Assembly: GCA_022315425.1 (NCBI GenBank)
Contig: JAIUPT010000020.1
Coordinates: 806,001 to 870,000, forward strand
From: Pseudevernia furfuracea
Taxonomy: Eukaryota > Ascomycota > Lecanoromycetes > Lecanorales > Parmeliaceae
Direction of reading: 5' to 3'
Length of the DNA stretch: 64,000 nucleotides
Shown: piece by piece, positions 19,893 to 32,908 of the stretch
Position numbering within the stretch: position 1 is the stretch's first letter
How the letters are laid out: each line of letters begins with the position of its first letter
The notes under the pieces: generated by a model
The model's database searches: none
What the model was told of the DNA's origin: nothing
Seen by the model: only the letters and a program-made list of their open reading frames with translations
Position numbers and translations under genes: made by a program

Positions 19893-22498
19893 CTTTGCTT
19901 TGGTGCAAGATGTATGAAGGCAAGAAAGCAAAATGCGGCCAGAAGGGGCTTGTTGTCATCCACGAGGCCTAACAGCCAGTCGTTATGAGGCAGCCGCTCA
20001 ATGAAGAGTCAGGACTTGTGATGCGTACGGGCCGGAAGATGTTCCAAAGACTATCTGGCCCTGCAGATGGTGGTTGCAGAAGAGTGTGTCGGTATGGTTC
20101 GTTGGTGAGATTTTTGACGGGAGCGAACAAAGGGACTTAAAGGCTCGTTGGTTGGTTCCAGAAGGGGCCGAAGAAACAATGGGATGAGTCTGACTTGAGT
20201 GTAAACGAATGACTGTCGAATGCCGTCCTACTGCGGTTCTCCTGGGTGCTTCGTTGTTTGTAGAGGCGTTGTGTACTTGATTTGCGGCGTAATTTGACGG
20301 GCGCAAGTACTCAATAGAGACAGGGCCTTTGAAGCGGAGGAGCTTCCTTCTCACCGGGATCGAAGTGTCATGCCTTGCATTCATGCGATGTCAGGAATGT
20401 TCCTTTGTCTGCAGTTGAGGGGGGAGAGTTAGATGTGTAGTAACTGTTGGCTGGATGGTGGTTGTTGAGAGTTGAGTTGGAGTTGGGGGAGTAAGGCCAT
20501 CTTTTGGGACGGGACACCATGCAGCTCATAATTTGAGGCTAATTTGATTGGCTGAGAGTTTTACCTTTCAGGCTTTTTAAAGGGAATTAGGACTCAATAA
20601 TTTGCCCTTTCTGCCCTAAAGGCAAATTGGTGCAGTACTAAAAGTAGACTACGGTAGGGGTAGTACGGGTTAAACCATGTGGGCTTAGTCGGCTGTGTGT
20701 GCCCTGTGAGCCGAGATTATGATTACGAGATCACCCTTAGGTTACGCCGTGCCGTCGTGATAATAATAATACAGGTACACTACCAATCCACTTTTCCTCC
20801 TCTTGACTAGGTAAGTTAGAGTACCTACTCTTTGAGTTTGAGCCTGACAAAAAGCCCAAGAAATTCAAACGTCTTTCCCGCACAGATCTTGACCTTGCTC
20901 ATGATTCCATGCACAATAATGCTTAATTCACCCCTCTCGATAAGCGGAACGGTCACGCATATAACCGCTCCGATAAATGGCACCGATATCAATTTCTCCG
21001 CAGCGAGTCACCTACTCAACATGCAAGAACCTCAATTCAGAAGCTGCAGACTGATGACGCTTGAGCCTCCCCATATCTTTGTACCGTACCTAGGTACATG
21101 CTTCACAGCTTGATCCGCCATGCTGCATGCAAGGTTCAAACTTCAAGCCTACATGAATTAATCATTTACTGAATCTCGCGGGCCGGGGCGTTGAGCATAA
21201 ACGATCAAAGCAATTGAGCCTCAGCACCATCACAATATGCGCTCTCAAACCACACGTGGGTCCGATCATAACCTGGCTCGAGCTGCATCTGTTACACTGT
21301 ACATCGGAGCAGCAATACTCCGTATGCGGGGTTGGCTCTCCTTAAGAGGCTCAGGTTGGTTTTTGGCAATGCTACACCTAGTTCCCCTGCATGAGTGCAT
21401 GAAAAGACAGCATGTAGACGAGCTTGTGCATCATCTGGGATTTTCTAGCCGTCCAATCGGTTTGATCTGTACCCTACTATGTCTTTAGAACTCTAGGTCC
21501 CCAATACTTCCCCAAAACGAACAGCCAGCTGTAGGGTGGAATTGGGCTTGAAGCGTAGATAGACCAGAGGCTCTCATGAATAACGAAGCCTTCGGCCCAG
21601 CTTTTGGAAAAGTGGAGACAAGACCAAGCTTAATGGACAGTACATGATGGCTCTGAGAGGGCGTATAACAGCAAAAGCAAGATCAAGATTGACAACCTCA
21701 TCTTGCCCAAACGTTGGCAATCTCTCAGGCCTAGTGAGCCATACGACCGAAGCTCTGCCAAAACATACGTCAATACGTGCATGTGTTGCGGTGGCGTTGA
21801 TTTGCTTGAGACTTGAAGGAAAAAATCGTGCCCAGCTATGAAGGTCTAGAGAAGTCTTGAAGGCAAAGCGCACAGCCCGTTAATGAATAGAAAGGATGGG
21901 AAGAACACCGTGTTGCTATTTTGGGAATTCGGAGACATGAGGGCGCCACAGCACAGTAAGAGAGAGGAACAAAGAACACGTACTCAAACGTCACCGGATT
22001 AGGAGGACATCAATCATAATATTTCACATATGGTCCCACTGAATCAGCGTTGACCTTCATCTTCAAGAAGATTCACTCATTCACTGTGCAGGAAGAATCG
22101 TCGTGCAACGGTGTTTCTTGCTCTTCAGTTTTGCTGTGGCGGACGTTGGATTTGATTGGTAGAGCCACACTTGGAGAAAAAGATCCTGGTCGCTACAAGT
22201 ACAACAAAGCCTAGGAGATCCCCCCTGATCTCAGCTTTCACACATTTTCCTCACCCACATCCTTTCGACAAGCGACAGCGAAAGGCCTGTGGGAAAGTCA
22301 GAAGAGACACCAAGACGGCTGTACACGTTATTAGCTGACAAAGTGCCTCCTCAAGCCCTAGCGGCTGTAAACAACGTCCGACATTCTGCTTCTCCATCCA
22401 CGACGAACGCGACGTATTCACCCTCCAACGCTCCCATTATTCTCTTGTTTGTGCAGCCGCTCTCAATATAATCCTGCAATCTATCACATCACTCCTGA
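19893..22498. other. 2.6-kb divergent intergenic region OPY2/chitin synthase
   Basis: Contains the promoters of OPY2 and of the chitin synthase. An ATG-started frame of 128 codons (20384-19998, minus) sits in the OPY2 5' region and could be an upstream ORF, but it has no recognisable domain. A short TAA/TAAT microsatellite occurs near 20760. No transposon ends were identified. Confidence 0.4.
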
Positions 22499-25400
22499 AT
22501 GGCTTACCGAGGATCTCCGGGAGCTGGGGGCTATGAAGAGGACCACCGGTTGCACGACCTACCCTCCGGCAATGTTAGTCTTGTGTCTCCAGGTATTGCA
22601 AGCATTCGCTAACACTGAACACAGCAGTACCATCTACCTCCACACGAAGGATCTGATGAGGAAGATGAACGAGCCCTCTTGACCCACGGCCAAGGGCCCT
22701 TCAATGGGCCATTCGATGAGCCACACTCCGGGACCGCAACTCCTCCTATTAGACCTGCTTCGAATTACACCCTGACGGAATCATATGTTGGAGACCACAA
22801 GTCACAAGCAACTTCTCACAATGGCTATCACGGAGGTGGTTATAGTTCGACTCTTGATGATCCCTCAGCGGCATTCGGTGTGCCTGGGCGAGCGCCGTCT
22901 CCATATGAGAGAAGTGACACTAGCTCGACGGAAGCATGGAAGCAGAGGCAAGCACCTGGGGCAAATGGCTTGAGGCGATACGCGACTCGTAAAGTAAAAC
23001 TTGTTCAGGGCTCGGTCTTGAGTGTCGACTATCCAGTCCCCAGTGCTATCCAGAACGCTGTACAGCCGAAGTATAGGAGCGATTTAGAGGGAGGCAGTGA
23101 AGAGTTCACACATTTGAGATGTACGCTGAGATTGAGCCTATTAACCTGCTGTCGCTAACCATTTCCAGACACTGCTGCATCGTGCGACCCCAATGAATTC
23201 ACTCTTAAGAATGGCTACAATCTCCGGCCGGCCATGTACAATCGCCACACGGAACTCCTCATTGCCATTACATACTATAATGAAGACAAAGTGCTAACTG
23301 CGCGTACCCTGCACGGTGTCATGCAAAATGTCCGCGATATTGTCAACATTAAGAAGACAGAGTTCTGGAACAAAGGAGGCCCTGCTTGGCAAAAGATTGT
23401 TGTGTGTCTGGTCTTCGATGGGATCGATCCTTGTGATAAGGAAACTCTGGATGTCCTGGCAACAATTGGTATCTACCAAGATGGTGTAATGAAGAAAGAC
23501 GTTGACGGCAAAGAAACCACAGCCCATGTTTTCGAATACACTACGCAACTTTCGGTCACGCCTAACCAGAAACTTATACAACCCCAGGACGATGGCCCTA
23601 GTACGCTGCCTCCAGTGCAAATGATCTTTTGTCTCAAACAGAAGAATAGCAAGAAGATCAACTCTCATCGATGGTTGTTCAACGCTTTTGGCAAGATTCT
23701 GAACCCGGAAGTCTGCATTCTTCTAGACGCCGGGACAAAGCCTGGGCCGAAATCTCTCTTGGCTCTGTGGGAAGCTTTCTACAATGACAAAGATCTTGGT
23801 GGGGCTTGTGGAGAAATCCACGCCATGTTGGGTAAGGGATGGAAAAACCTTATGAATCCACTGGTGGCGGCCCAGAACTTTGAGTACAAGATCAGTAATA
23901 TCCTGGACAAACCACTGGAAAGCTCCTTTGGATACGTCAGCGTTCTTCCGGGAGCGTTCTCCGCGTATCGATATCGTGCTATCCTAGGACGCCCTCTCGA
24001 CCAGTATTTCCACGGTGATCACACCGCAGCAAAGATCAATGCAGGCAAAGGCATTGAGAATATGAACATCTTCAAGAAGAACATGTTCCTGGCCGAGGAT
24101 CGGATTCTGTGTTTTGAGCTTGTCGCCAAAGCCGGATCGAAGTGGCACTTGACCTACGTGAAGGCCTCGAAGGGCGAGACAGATGTTCCTGAAGGTGCTC
24201 CAGAATTCATCGGGCAACGACGGAGATGGCTCAACGGCTCCTTTGCAGCCAGTATCTACTCACTGATGCATTTTGGAAGATTGTATAAAAGCAGCCACAA
24301 CATTGTCCGCATGTTCTTTTTCCATATTCAATTGCTCTACAACATCTTTTCTGTGTTTCTTTCATGGTTCTCGCTTGGTCAGTATTCTCAAGTGTCCAAC
24401 ACGAGTTAGAGATCTAACACATGTTCCAGCTGCGTTCTGGCTCACGACCAGTGTCATAATGGATCTCGTCGGAACTCCTGGCCTAGCGAACCAAAACCAC
24501 GCCTTTCCCTTTGGCAACACAGTGACACCGATCATTAACACAGTGCTGCAATATCTCTATCTCGGCTGTGTTCTCCTACAGTTCATTCTGGCGTTGGGAA
24601 ACCGGCCCAAAGGGTAAATGGATTTCCAACTCTCCCTTGCAACCCTTCGTTGACAATACGTATAGATCGAGATGGACATATATCATGTCCTTCCTGCTCT
24701 TTGGTATCATCCAGGTCTACATTGTAGTATTGTCAATGTACTTGGTAGTCCGAGCTCTTGGTGGTAAAAATGAAACGCAAATTGAGACACATGATGGTCT
24801 TGATGACTTTGTCAAGACATTCTTCTCCTCGTCGAGTTCGGGCATCATCCTTATTGCCTTGGCAGCTACCTTTGGTTTGTACTTCGTGGCTTCCTTCATG
24901 TACATGGATCCGTGGCATATGTTCACTTCGTTCCCTCAGTATCTTTGCCTCATGTCGTCCTACATCAACATCCTCAACGTCTACGCCTTCAGCAATTGGC
25001 ATGACGTGTCTTGGGGAACCAAAGGTTCTGATAAGGCCGACGTTCTGCCATCAGCTCAAACCACGAAGACAGGAGACGGTAAAGCCGCTATTATTGAAGA
25101 GCCCGACAAACCACAAGCGGATATCGATAGCCAATTCGAGATCACAGTCAAGCGTGCATTGGCTGAATACCATCCACCGGTGATCATCGAGAAGAAAACC
25201 TTGGAGGATTCGTACAAGAGCTTCAGAACAAAATTGGTCACGGCATGGATCTTTTCAAACGCCTTGCTTGCTGTTGGTATTACGAGCAACGATTTGACTT
25301 CGTTAGGGTTGTCGGTACGATGCCTTGTCCTTTTCGAGTGCTTGCAAGTGTTGCTGACGATAGCTTGCAGAATAGTTCGACGAACAGAACGTCGAATTTC

Positions 25401-25508
25401 TTCCGAGCCCTTCTCTGGTCCACAGCTGCCCTGTCCGTGATCCGCTTCCTCGGATGCTGCTGGTTCCTAGGCAAGTCGGGCTTGCTGTGCTGCTTCAATC
25501 GGAGGTAA
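22499..25508 (+). CDS. Class III chitin synthase
   Basis: Encodes 916 residues in six exons: 22499-22573, 22625-23120, 23169-24377, 24430-24613, 24666-25314, 25371-25508. After an acidic/glycine-rich N-terminus (MAYRGSPGAGGYEEDHRLHD) comes the conserved region NEFTLKNGYNLRPAMYNRHT and the chitin synthase catalytic core. Visible core motifs are LLDAGTKPG, EYKISNILDKPLES, VSVLPGAFSAYRY, FLAEDRILCFELV and the product-binding QRRRWLNGSF. About seven C-terminal TM helices follow, and the protein ends CCFNRR. It polymerises UDP-GlcNAc into chitin at the plasma membrane. Class III enzymes are specific to filamentous fungi and support hyphal growth and wall integrity. The motif set and length fit class III rather than I, II or IV. 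The second acceptor could be 22625 or 22628 (one extra Gln). Confidence 0.95.
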
Positions 25509-26041
25509 AAGGAATGCTGTTGATGACTACCGAAGCATTACTACGCGTGCATATTGGATTACCAGCGGTGTCGTATTGTTGGCTAGATGAGGAATACAGC
25601 ATCTGTAAAATGGCCTTGCATGTAATGAAACCCAAAACGTCGATACCTACAAAAGCAATGACAATCATGCCAATAGCTATGGATCGAGACTTTTTGATGT
25701 AAGAAATGTGTCTGGGAATATTCTCTCATTTCGTAGACGTCTCTTGATGCTAGTAGTCAGATCGCGTGGCGGATTGCTTTTTGTAGTGTCTCAGACAACA
25801 CAACCGTCGATTACCATTGAAGTAAATATCATACATAGTCTCTGGTCCATAACCCAGTGATATCACGATCATACTTACCCCTCTCAGTGATTTAAGATTC
25901 AACACGACGTCGTCACGTCTTCCGAGTAACCACGCTTCTGACACCTAGAACTCCTCGTCAATACTGAAACCGACATCTCGAGCCAACGCTTTTAAACCAC
26001 GACTCTGACTGGACACTACACACAGCCCTGAAGTCGCAAAA
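25509..26041. other. Intergenic region
   Basis: Chitin synthase 3' UTR and UBC12 promoter. No gene or repeat seen. Confidence 0.4.
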
Positions 26042-26856
26042 ATGCTAAAAATATGGTCTATGGTGAGTCTCTACCTCTGTAGACGCTGCGCCCCAGTCTT
26101 CGTGAGAATCTATCCTGTAGCACGGGGCTGACATACGACCGCAGAAACAACAGCAGCAGAAGGATGCAAACGCCGAGGGAGCGGGGCCTAAGAAGAAGAA
26201 GGTGACAGCAGCTCAATTACGAGTACAGAAGGGTATGGTTATCACATGGCGCTCCAGCTCGTTCTGTGGAACACCAAGGCTGATCCTCCCCCCACTCTCA
26301 GATCTCGCAGAACTCGAAGGCACCCTAGGGCGCACCATGAAAACCTCTTTTTCCAACCCCGACGACATCCTTAACTTCACCCTGACCATCGAGCCCGACG
26401 AAGGCATGTACAAAGGCGGCAGCTTCCACTTCAATTTCGCCATCAACCAGAACTTCCCACACGACCCGCCAAAGGTAAAGTGCACGCAGAAGATCTATCA
26501 TCCGAATATTGATCTGGAGGGGAATGTGTGCTTGAATATTCTAAGGGAGGACTGGAAGCCAGTGTTGAATTTGAATGCCGTTATTGTTGGGCTGCAGGTA
26601 CGTCTACGTCTAGGGTGAGATAGGCTACGATGGGATGGGCGAGCACAGAGCACGGCAAAGGATGGAGTAGTGGACTATGGCTAACCGCTAGAGCCTACAG
26701 TTCCTCTTCCTCGAACCCAACGCCTCAGATCCCCTGAACAAAGAGGCGGCGGAAGACCTACGGTCGAATCGGGAAGGCTTCAAGAGGAACGTGCGGACGT
26801 CGATGAGCGGAGGGGCGGTCAAGCACGAGAGCTACGAGAGGGTCATCGGCAAGTAG
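26042..26856 (+). CDS. UBC12: NEDD8-conjugating enzyme UBC12
   Basis: Encodes 186 residues in exons 26042-26062, 26145-26232, 26302-26597 and 26701-26856. The N-terminus MLKIWSMKQQQQ is the UBC12-specific extension that docks on the NEDD8 E1. The UBC fold follows, with the HPNIDLEGNVCLNIL active site (catalytic Cys) preceded by the HPN motif, and FLFLEPNASDPLNKEAAEDL typical of UBC12. The enzyme transfers Rub1/NEDD8 to cullins, activating SCF ligases. The first intron falls right after WSM, so the docking peptide is made by splicing. Complete, no anomalies. Confidence 0.96.
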
Positions 26857-27258
26857 ATATGTCTACGATGCTATTCCAACAGGGCATTAGTGATACCTAT
26901 GATAGGCTTTTGAGCGGCATATGCATAACTGAGGATGCTGTGATCGATGGGGATGCTGGTATTGTAATGATTGCTCAAGATTCTTACTCTTGTAGATATT
27001 AAATCTGCAATATCTTATATGAACGCCCCTCCTCTCCTTGGGAGTGCAAAAACTGGGAATTTCAACTCAGAGCAAGCAATTCGATTAGGGCTACATATCT
27101 GGCAGGCGGAATCGTTCCGCCAGCGAGCTCAAACCTATGCACATTTTCAACAGCCGCTTGCTACAAACATTGCGCCAGCATTGGAGTAAAAAAAGCACTA
27201 AGCGTTCAAATCCCTATGCCAAACCCTCCATGGCCGAAAAGTTCCACCACCGCCTACC
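26857..27258. other. Intergenic region
   Basis: UBC12 3' UTR and upstream region of the WKF gene. Nothing further recognised. Confidence 0.4.
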
Positions 27259-29043
27259 ATGTCTCCCATCTCCGAGCCAATTCAGAAGCACGTGCCTGCG
27301 TGGAAAAAGCTAGGGTTGAAGCTCAAGTTTGCCAAAGAAGAGCCTGAAGATACTCAATTCAGCCGAAATGGGACTGTTAACCGCAAGAAGCGGAAGGCAT
27401 CTGTAGATGAAGAAAAAGAAGAAGGTGTTGGAGAGCATGCGTCTGTAGAAAGGTCTGCGAAGAAGGCCAAGAAGTCGAAACCGAGAGCAGAAGAGGCTGG
27501 AGAAGTGGTCACCGGCAACGGATCTTCTCATGAGCCTCGAGGTGAGGATAAGACTAGGAAGAAGGTCAAGAAGTCGAAGCTTGAGACCGAAGAATCTGCA
27601 CATGCCGTCAAGAAAAGCTCGCCTCCAACTACGTTGACGACCACTCCTGCTTCAAAACCCAAATCGGTCTCGTTCACCCCTGATACCAAAACCAAAGACG
27701 GCGACAGTGTCAAGGGTCTCTACAAAACCTGGATCGCAAACCAGGTAGCAACTGATCCCTCGTTTGACCCTTCGACTGTCAGTCCGGCGCTCAGGTCAAT
27801 TGTACCTTCGATTGTCGCTTCGCCAGAATCACCTTCGCCTTCATCTGTCACATCCACTTCAACCTCAACCGCAGATCCAACCACCAAAGACAGAAGAAAC
27901 CCCCCAAAGAAGCCTAAAACGAGACTTCCCAAAACATCATCAGGCCCTGGTCCCTCACGCTTCGAGCCCGTCCTCGCCTACCTCACCACCCACCACACAT
28001 CCCCTCAGGCCTGGAAATTTTCCAAACCTCACCAAAACCAGATCCTCAAACATCTCTTCTCTCTTAGACACATCCCTTCATCCTACGACACCGCCCTTCT
28101 CCCATATATCCGCGGCCTCAAAGGCACCTCAGCGCGCTCACGGGTTCGAAAGGAAGCGCTCGCAGTACGTGAGGAAGACGACAGTTGGCTGGCAGCCGAA
28201 CCTTCAGAAACCGAGAAGATGGAGAATGAGACAGCTGCGCAGTGCATCGCCCGCCGCCGCCGTGACTATGAAGCCGCGGCTGCCAGAATTAAACAGACAC
28301 TACGGGAAAGGGAAGAAGAGTGCGAAGAGCGCGACTGGGAAATCTTAGGCGAAAAAGCGGAATGGGAGGAGCGAATCCGGAAGAGGCGGAGGGCGGAGAT
28401 CGTGCTGTGGAATGTCGGAGAGGAGGAAGAAGCTCCGGAGGGTGATAGTGTGGCATTGCTGCCGCAGCTGAATACCTTTGGAGGTAACGCTGGAGGTCAA
28501 ATGAACTCTGGAATGGCGCAACTTGCGCACGCTGCTCGAGACCCTGGACCTGCACCAAGAGTCGGAAGGGGGGTGGGGATGGGAATGGGTGGGGTTGAGG
28601 TAATTGATGCTGGTGGTATTGCCAAGGGGAGTCGGGGAAAGAAAGTGGTGTTTGGCGACAGTGGGGCCGCGCAGGCTGGTGGCACAAATCGGACAAACGG
28701 ATTGGGCAGAGGGAACGGAGTCGACGGAGTCGATGGAGCAGACAGAGCGACGAACGGAGGAGTGAAGAGGTTTGACGGTCAAGAGCAGGCGATTGGCGGT
28801 AAACCGAAGAGGAAACGCAAGCATAAGAGAAGGACGGGAGTGCCCGACGATGACGAAAGCAGCAGTGAAAGCAGCAGTGGTAGCAGCGGTGAGGAAAGCG
28901 GAAAGGAAGAGAAGGAGTCGGAGACGAAGACGAAGGCAAAGTCAAATTCGAAGACTGCCGCCGAGGATCCCAGCGATGACGAGACCTCAAATTCAGGTTC
29001 TGGCTCCGGCACGAGCTCGAGTGGGGATTCAGATTCAGACTGA
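27259..29043 (+). CDS. WKF-domain protein (C7orf50-like)
   Basis: Intronless gene of 594 residues. The N-terminal 150 residues are Lys/Glu-rich with nuclear-localisation-like clusters (KKAKKSKPR, RKKVKKSK). The WKF domain, named for the motif in QAWKFSKPHQNQILKHLFSL, lies around residues 232-300 and is followed by a conserved helical part (YDTALLPYIRGLKGTSARSR). A long charged region precedes a terminal acidic Ser/Glu/Asp-rich tail (SSSESSSGSSGEESGKEE). The human member C7orf50 is nucleolar and linked to ribosome biogenesis, so a nucleolar role is plausible but inferred. It converges on GCP3 (233 bp between stops). Low-complexity ends make the exact length variable between species. Confidence 0.88.
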   Translation: MSPISEPIQKHVPAWKKLGLKLKFAKEEPEDTQFSRNGTVNRKKRKASVDEEKEEGVGEHASVERSAKKAKKSKPRAEEAGEVVTGNGSSHEPRGEDKTRKKVKKSKLETEESAHAVKKSSPPTTLTTTPASKPKSVSFTPDTKTKDGDSVKGLYKTWIANQVATDPSFDPSTVSPALRSIVPSIVASPESPSPSSVTSTSTSTADPTTKDRRNPPKKPKTRLPKTSSGPGPSRFEPVLAYLTTHHTSPQAWKFSKPHQNQILKHLFSLRHIPSSYDTALLPYIRGLKGTSARSRVRKEALAVREEDDSWLAAEPSETEKMENETAAQCIARRRRDYEAAAARIKQTLREREEECEERDWEILGEKAEWEERIRKRRRAEIVLWNVGEEEEAPEGDSVALLPQLNTFGGNAGGQMNSGMAQLAHAARDPGPAPRVGRGVGMGMGGVEVIDAGGIAKGSRGKKVVFGDSGAAQAGGTNRTNGLGRGNGVDGVDGADRATNGGVKRFDGQEQAIGGKPKRKRKHKRRTGVPDDDESSSESSSGSSGEESGKEEKESETKTKAKSNSKTAAEDPSDDETSNSGSGSGTSSSGDSDSD

Positions 29044-29275
29044 AATGAGACGGAAACATTTCGCAAGCAGTCAAAGAGCAGGAGCCGCACCGCTCGATGA
29101 ATAAAATCAGAATCAGAAAAAAACATACGATACTGGGTCCATGTCAGATCTACACACCGTTCATAAGACATAACATGGCACTGCCAAATCCATCTCCCAA
29201 GTGTCCGGAGCCAACGATCAACGCCGACGATCGTCTTCAGGTACTACTAGTACAGTACAGTACTCCCTCCCTCGA

Positions 29276-32236
29276 CTACTTCGCAGGCACCCTCGTCCCC
29301 TTCTCCGCCCCTTTCGCCGCTGCACCCAAAGACACTCCACCTTCTTTCCCCTTGCCCTTTTCCTCCGCCCTAGAAACCGGTCTGCCCTCCCCGCTCTCCT
29401 TCTTGCCCACGTCCCCCTGCCCCGGCGTCTTCTTCTCCCGATGCCCTTCCCTCCGCCTCTTCCGCGGCGTATAAACGTCGTTGAAATTCATCACCACGGC
29501 CAAAAACTTCATATCCACATCCGGTTGCACCAGCAGGTCCCCGAGCAGGTTGTTAACCCTCGTCTTGAAATCCGCACTCAGATCTTGCAAGCGTTTGCGG
29601 AGGGCAGGCAGCATGGCGTCGTCTCCGCTGCTTTCGGTGAGGCCGAGGGTGGCGACGGGGAAGGGGGAGTCGGCACGGTTCGCTTGCTGTGCTGCTTTGT
29701 TGGCCGTGGTGGAGGAGTCGAATTCCTCGTCGTCTTTTTCGGTGAGGCCCCATTTGCCCTGCGCGGTTCGCGTTTCGATCTTCGCGGCCAGTTCCTGCCG
29801 GCGGGTGAATTCGGCGACGGAGAAGGAGTAGAGGCCATCGACTGCGTCTTTATACGCCAGCATAATCTTCAGCAGTTCATGTAACTGGGACGTGAAGACG
29901 TCTTCGCGGTGTCCGGTGACGCTGTTGTGGCGGACTGAGCCGAGGAGACCTTTGTGTGTTATGGCTTTTAGGTATTTAGTATGTGCTTCGATGAGGTCGT
30001 CGAGGGTGCAGTCCTGTTTGTGGATTGCTGCGTGCAGTTGGTCCCAGGATGCTTCGATGACTTCGAAAAGGATGTAGTACTGGAGCTGATTAACGAAATG
30101 TATCATCTCTGCTATACAACATCTTGCTGTTTTCCAATCTCTGCTCATCTTCGCATTGACGACTGCCAGAACGCCGCGAGCACCCGTCATACAGCGCCGC
30201 CATGTGCTGCCAAGTGCGAATTCGACTCGTTTTACGCGCCATAGGAGATTGAAGATTTTGAGATACTGCCGGTTTGCCCACGGAGTTATGATAACGTCTA
30301 CTGGGGCGTCGACTTTGTACTCGAGTGTAAAGACGTCCCAGCCTGTGTCTCCCTTTTCCATTTCCGTAAGGCGAGCGTCAAGGCGGCGGAGGATGTCTGG
30401 GGAGTTAAATTGGGCGTTTGAGCCACGTATGGCGTGTTCGAGTTGAGCTGTCAGGGTGTGGCGGTATTGAGAGCCCGCTGGTCTGTCGAGGTTCGTGGAG
30501 AGTGATTCCATGAGGAGAGCGATGAAATCGCCTTGGCCGAGAAGGAGGTACCGTTTCAAGGCGTTCAGATGTTCGAAGAGTTGGAACTTGTTATCCATAA
30601 GGTATATCAGTCGGGCCATGGTGGCTTTGTATGCTTTATCGATCGATGTTTCCAACGTCGCGGTATCTCCGTACCGCAGCTCTCTTGAGGCTTCTTTGCA
30701 GTATGCTTCTACCCAAGCAGAGTCGCCGCAGCCGTAGCGGATGAAATTCAAGCTCTTTCCAATGAGGAAGACCTTTCTCGCAAACTCCTCGGTCACGATA
30801 CTGGGTACCATGGTCTCATCCAACTTGTACTTCTCTTCCCACACACTAGTCGCAGGAGCTCTTCGAGGGTCCTCACCCTGTCCGTGAGCAGCCTGCTCGG
30901 TAACAAAGAACTCGTGATAGGGATCAGAAAGTTCTCCATCGTATATCCATTGTCGTAGCATGTCGTAGAAAGGTCGTGTCACATGAGAAAGCATCCGCTC
31001 TGCAAAAGCGCCAACAAAAGGATCGCCATGAGAAGTGGAGAAGGCGTGTATCATCGAGATTAGTTGGCCTCCCTTCCTGCTCTTGGTCTCTTCGACCATA
31101 AGACTCATCAATCGTAAACCCATCGTAGCTTCTCTTGTCCAAACAACGCATCTCTTCAGCGTAACACCGGCTTTTCCAAGTCGACCTTGCTGCTCATTGT
31201 TATCCAGGGACGTAATCGCCCGCCGTATCTCGCCTTCCAATGTTGAGATCAAGCCTAGATATGAGCGTAATTCACCACCGATCGCAGACCGCAAGCTCTG
31301 GCCTATCAGCCCTTCATCTCGCGACTCTACGAAGTCCGAGAGGCTTCGGTATAGTAAAGACGGTTCGGCTAGGGTGTGTAGAAGGGATACAATCGGTATC
31401 GGTAGATTTGGTGGGAGATCGAGGGTGGTCAAAGACGTAAAGGGCAGATTGGTAGACGATAAGCCTTGGAGGGTGAAAGGAAGATCGCGCAGAAGAGCAG
31501 CTTCGGATGGCCCTGTCGGATTGCTCTTTTCTGTCTCTGGGCCGCTGTCTTCAGCCTTTTCAGTCTTCCTGTTCGGCCTCTGATAACCCCTCCGCCCAGC
31601 AGGGGCCCCATTGTTCGACCTGCTGTTCGGCCGGCTCTCATGCAGTGGTGGTGGTAACCTCGGAAGCCCAGCAGTTGCAAATGCATCGTTGAGCACCTGC
31701 GCATCTTGACCATCGCTATGCCTCTCCAATCCAGTATCACGACTTTCGGGATGTGGGTCGTCTAATGCGGGCGCTCCACCTTCTGGACCCGAATCTGCCA
31801 ATCGATGTAAAAGGTATAGTATTGACCACTTCTGCGACAACACTGGTTGCGTGAGGAGTCGAGCATAGAGATTTGAAAACTGGACTTCTTTGTCCGGAGA
31901 GTCGTTGTCGCGGCGTACTGCGTGGGTCAGCTTGCTTCTGTTGTCAAGGCGGGGCATTGAAGCGGAAGAGCTCTCACATTTCTTCCTGATCAGCTCAGCG
32001 GCATGATTGACGTCCGAAACGACAGCGGGGCTGCCCTGGCTGCAAAGTAAAGTCAGTCACTGTTTGTACCCTCATTCGTAAGCATCATACTTGTCAATGA
32101 TATTCCTCGCCAAGTCCAGGGCATCGTCGTGCCGTTCATCTGCTGCAGCTTCATCTTCGTCCGGTAAGGTGGGGATTAGTATACCTACGAGAGATGACAG
32201 CGCGTCATCAAGGCGCTGGGCTTTCTCATCACCCAT
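29276..32236 (-). CDS. SPC98: Gamma-tubulin complex component GCP3 (Spc98-like)
   Basis: Encodes 949 residues in three exons (32236-32091, 32039-31978, 31917-29276). The N-terminal part (MGDEKAQRLDDALSSLVGIL, then HAAELIRKK joined to SNLYARLLTQPVLSQKWSIL) is the GCP3-type extension. GRIP1 follows from about residue 270 (LLRDLPFTLQGL). Towards the C-terminus comes the GRIP2 gamma-tubulin-binding domain (FTLEYKVDAPVDVIITPWAN, LKIFNLLWRVKRVEFAL). The end is Lys/Glu-rich. It nucleates microtubules at spindle pole bodies within the gamma-TuSC. The second intron (31977-31918) has no in-frame stop, but removing it restores the conserved RKKLRRDNDSPDKEVQFSNL segment, and it ends in a typical CTGAC branch plus CAG. 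Confidence 0.95.
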
Positions 32237-32908
32237 ATGCGCATTCTCTGGAATGGGTCTTCACTCTTCAAGAAGTTTTCGGCGCGCAGAGATTCTAACG
32301 AAACGCGATTGTAAATACTCGCTTGATGTAGAGTATTGACCGGAGATCTCCCGGCTGCCAAGAAAAAGTCGCAGTTCAGGAGGAGAGGAGTTACTGTGTT
32401 ACATACCGTATGTAACCCCAAAAACATCGAGACTTGCTTGTGATGGGAATAAATTTACTTTGGCTCAAGGCTCCATCTGAACGAAAGCTACGTAACGACA
32501 GCAGGAAATCTCGAATTGATATTCATGATATGTGTCAAGTGTCAAGACTTATAATTAACAAGGATGTCACCTCTTTTGACAGCTTGCCTTTAATGCAGAG
32601 CTAAAAGCACACTAGTTGTGGCATTGAACACGAGTCTCAAGGCAAGCAATGGTGAAGATGAAATATTGAAAGCATGCTTCTTGGGATTAGATATTAGGAA
32701 CCATATTTCTCTATAATTCTATGTTCGTTGACAGCTGACCTGTTGCTTTCATCACGAGCGAAGCATCCCACAACGCCGACAGCAACGGGATATCCGGTAG
32801 GAGCGAGCGTGCCCGAAAAAGAAAGCAGCCGACTGCATGCAAGACAGTGCGGGGGATATACCCATGCAACTCAGAACGCCAGACTTCACAATGTTCTTTC
32901 CCATTGCC
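32237..32908. other. Intergenic region
   Basis: GCP3 promoter side and 3' side of the GT2 gene. AT-rich in part (32500-32720), nothing recognisable. Confidence 0.4.

Noticed and set aside
19998..20384. ATG-started 128-codon frame upstream of OPY2
   Set aside because: No domain, lies in the 5' region; noted only as a possible upstream ORF.
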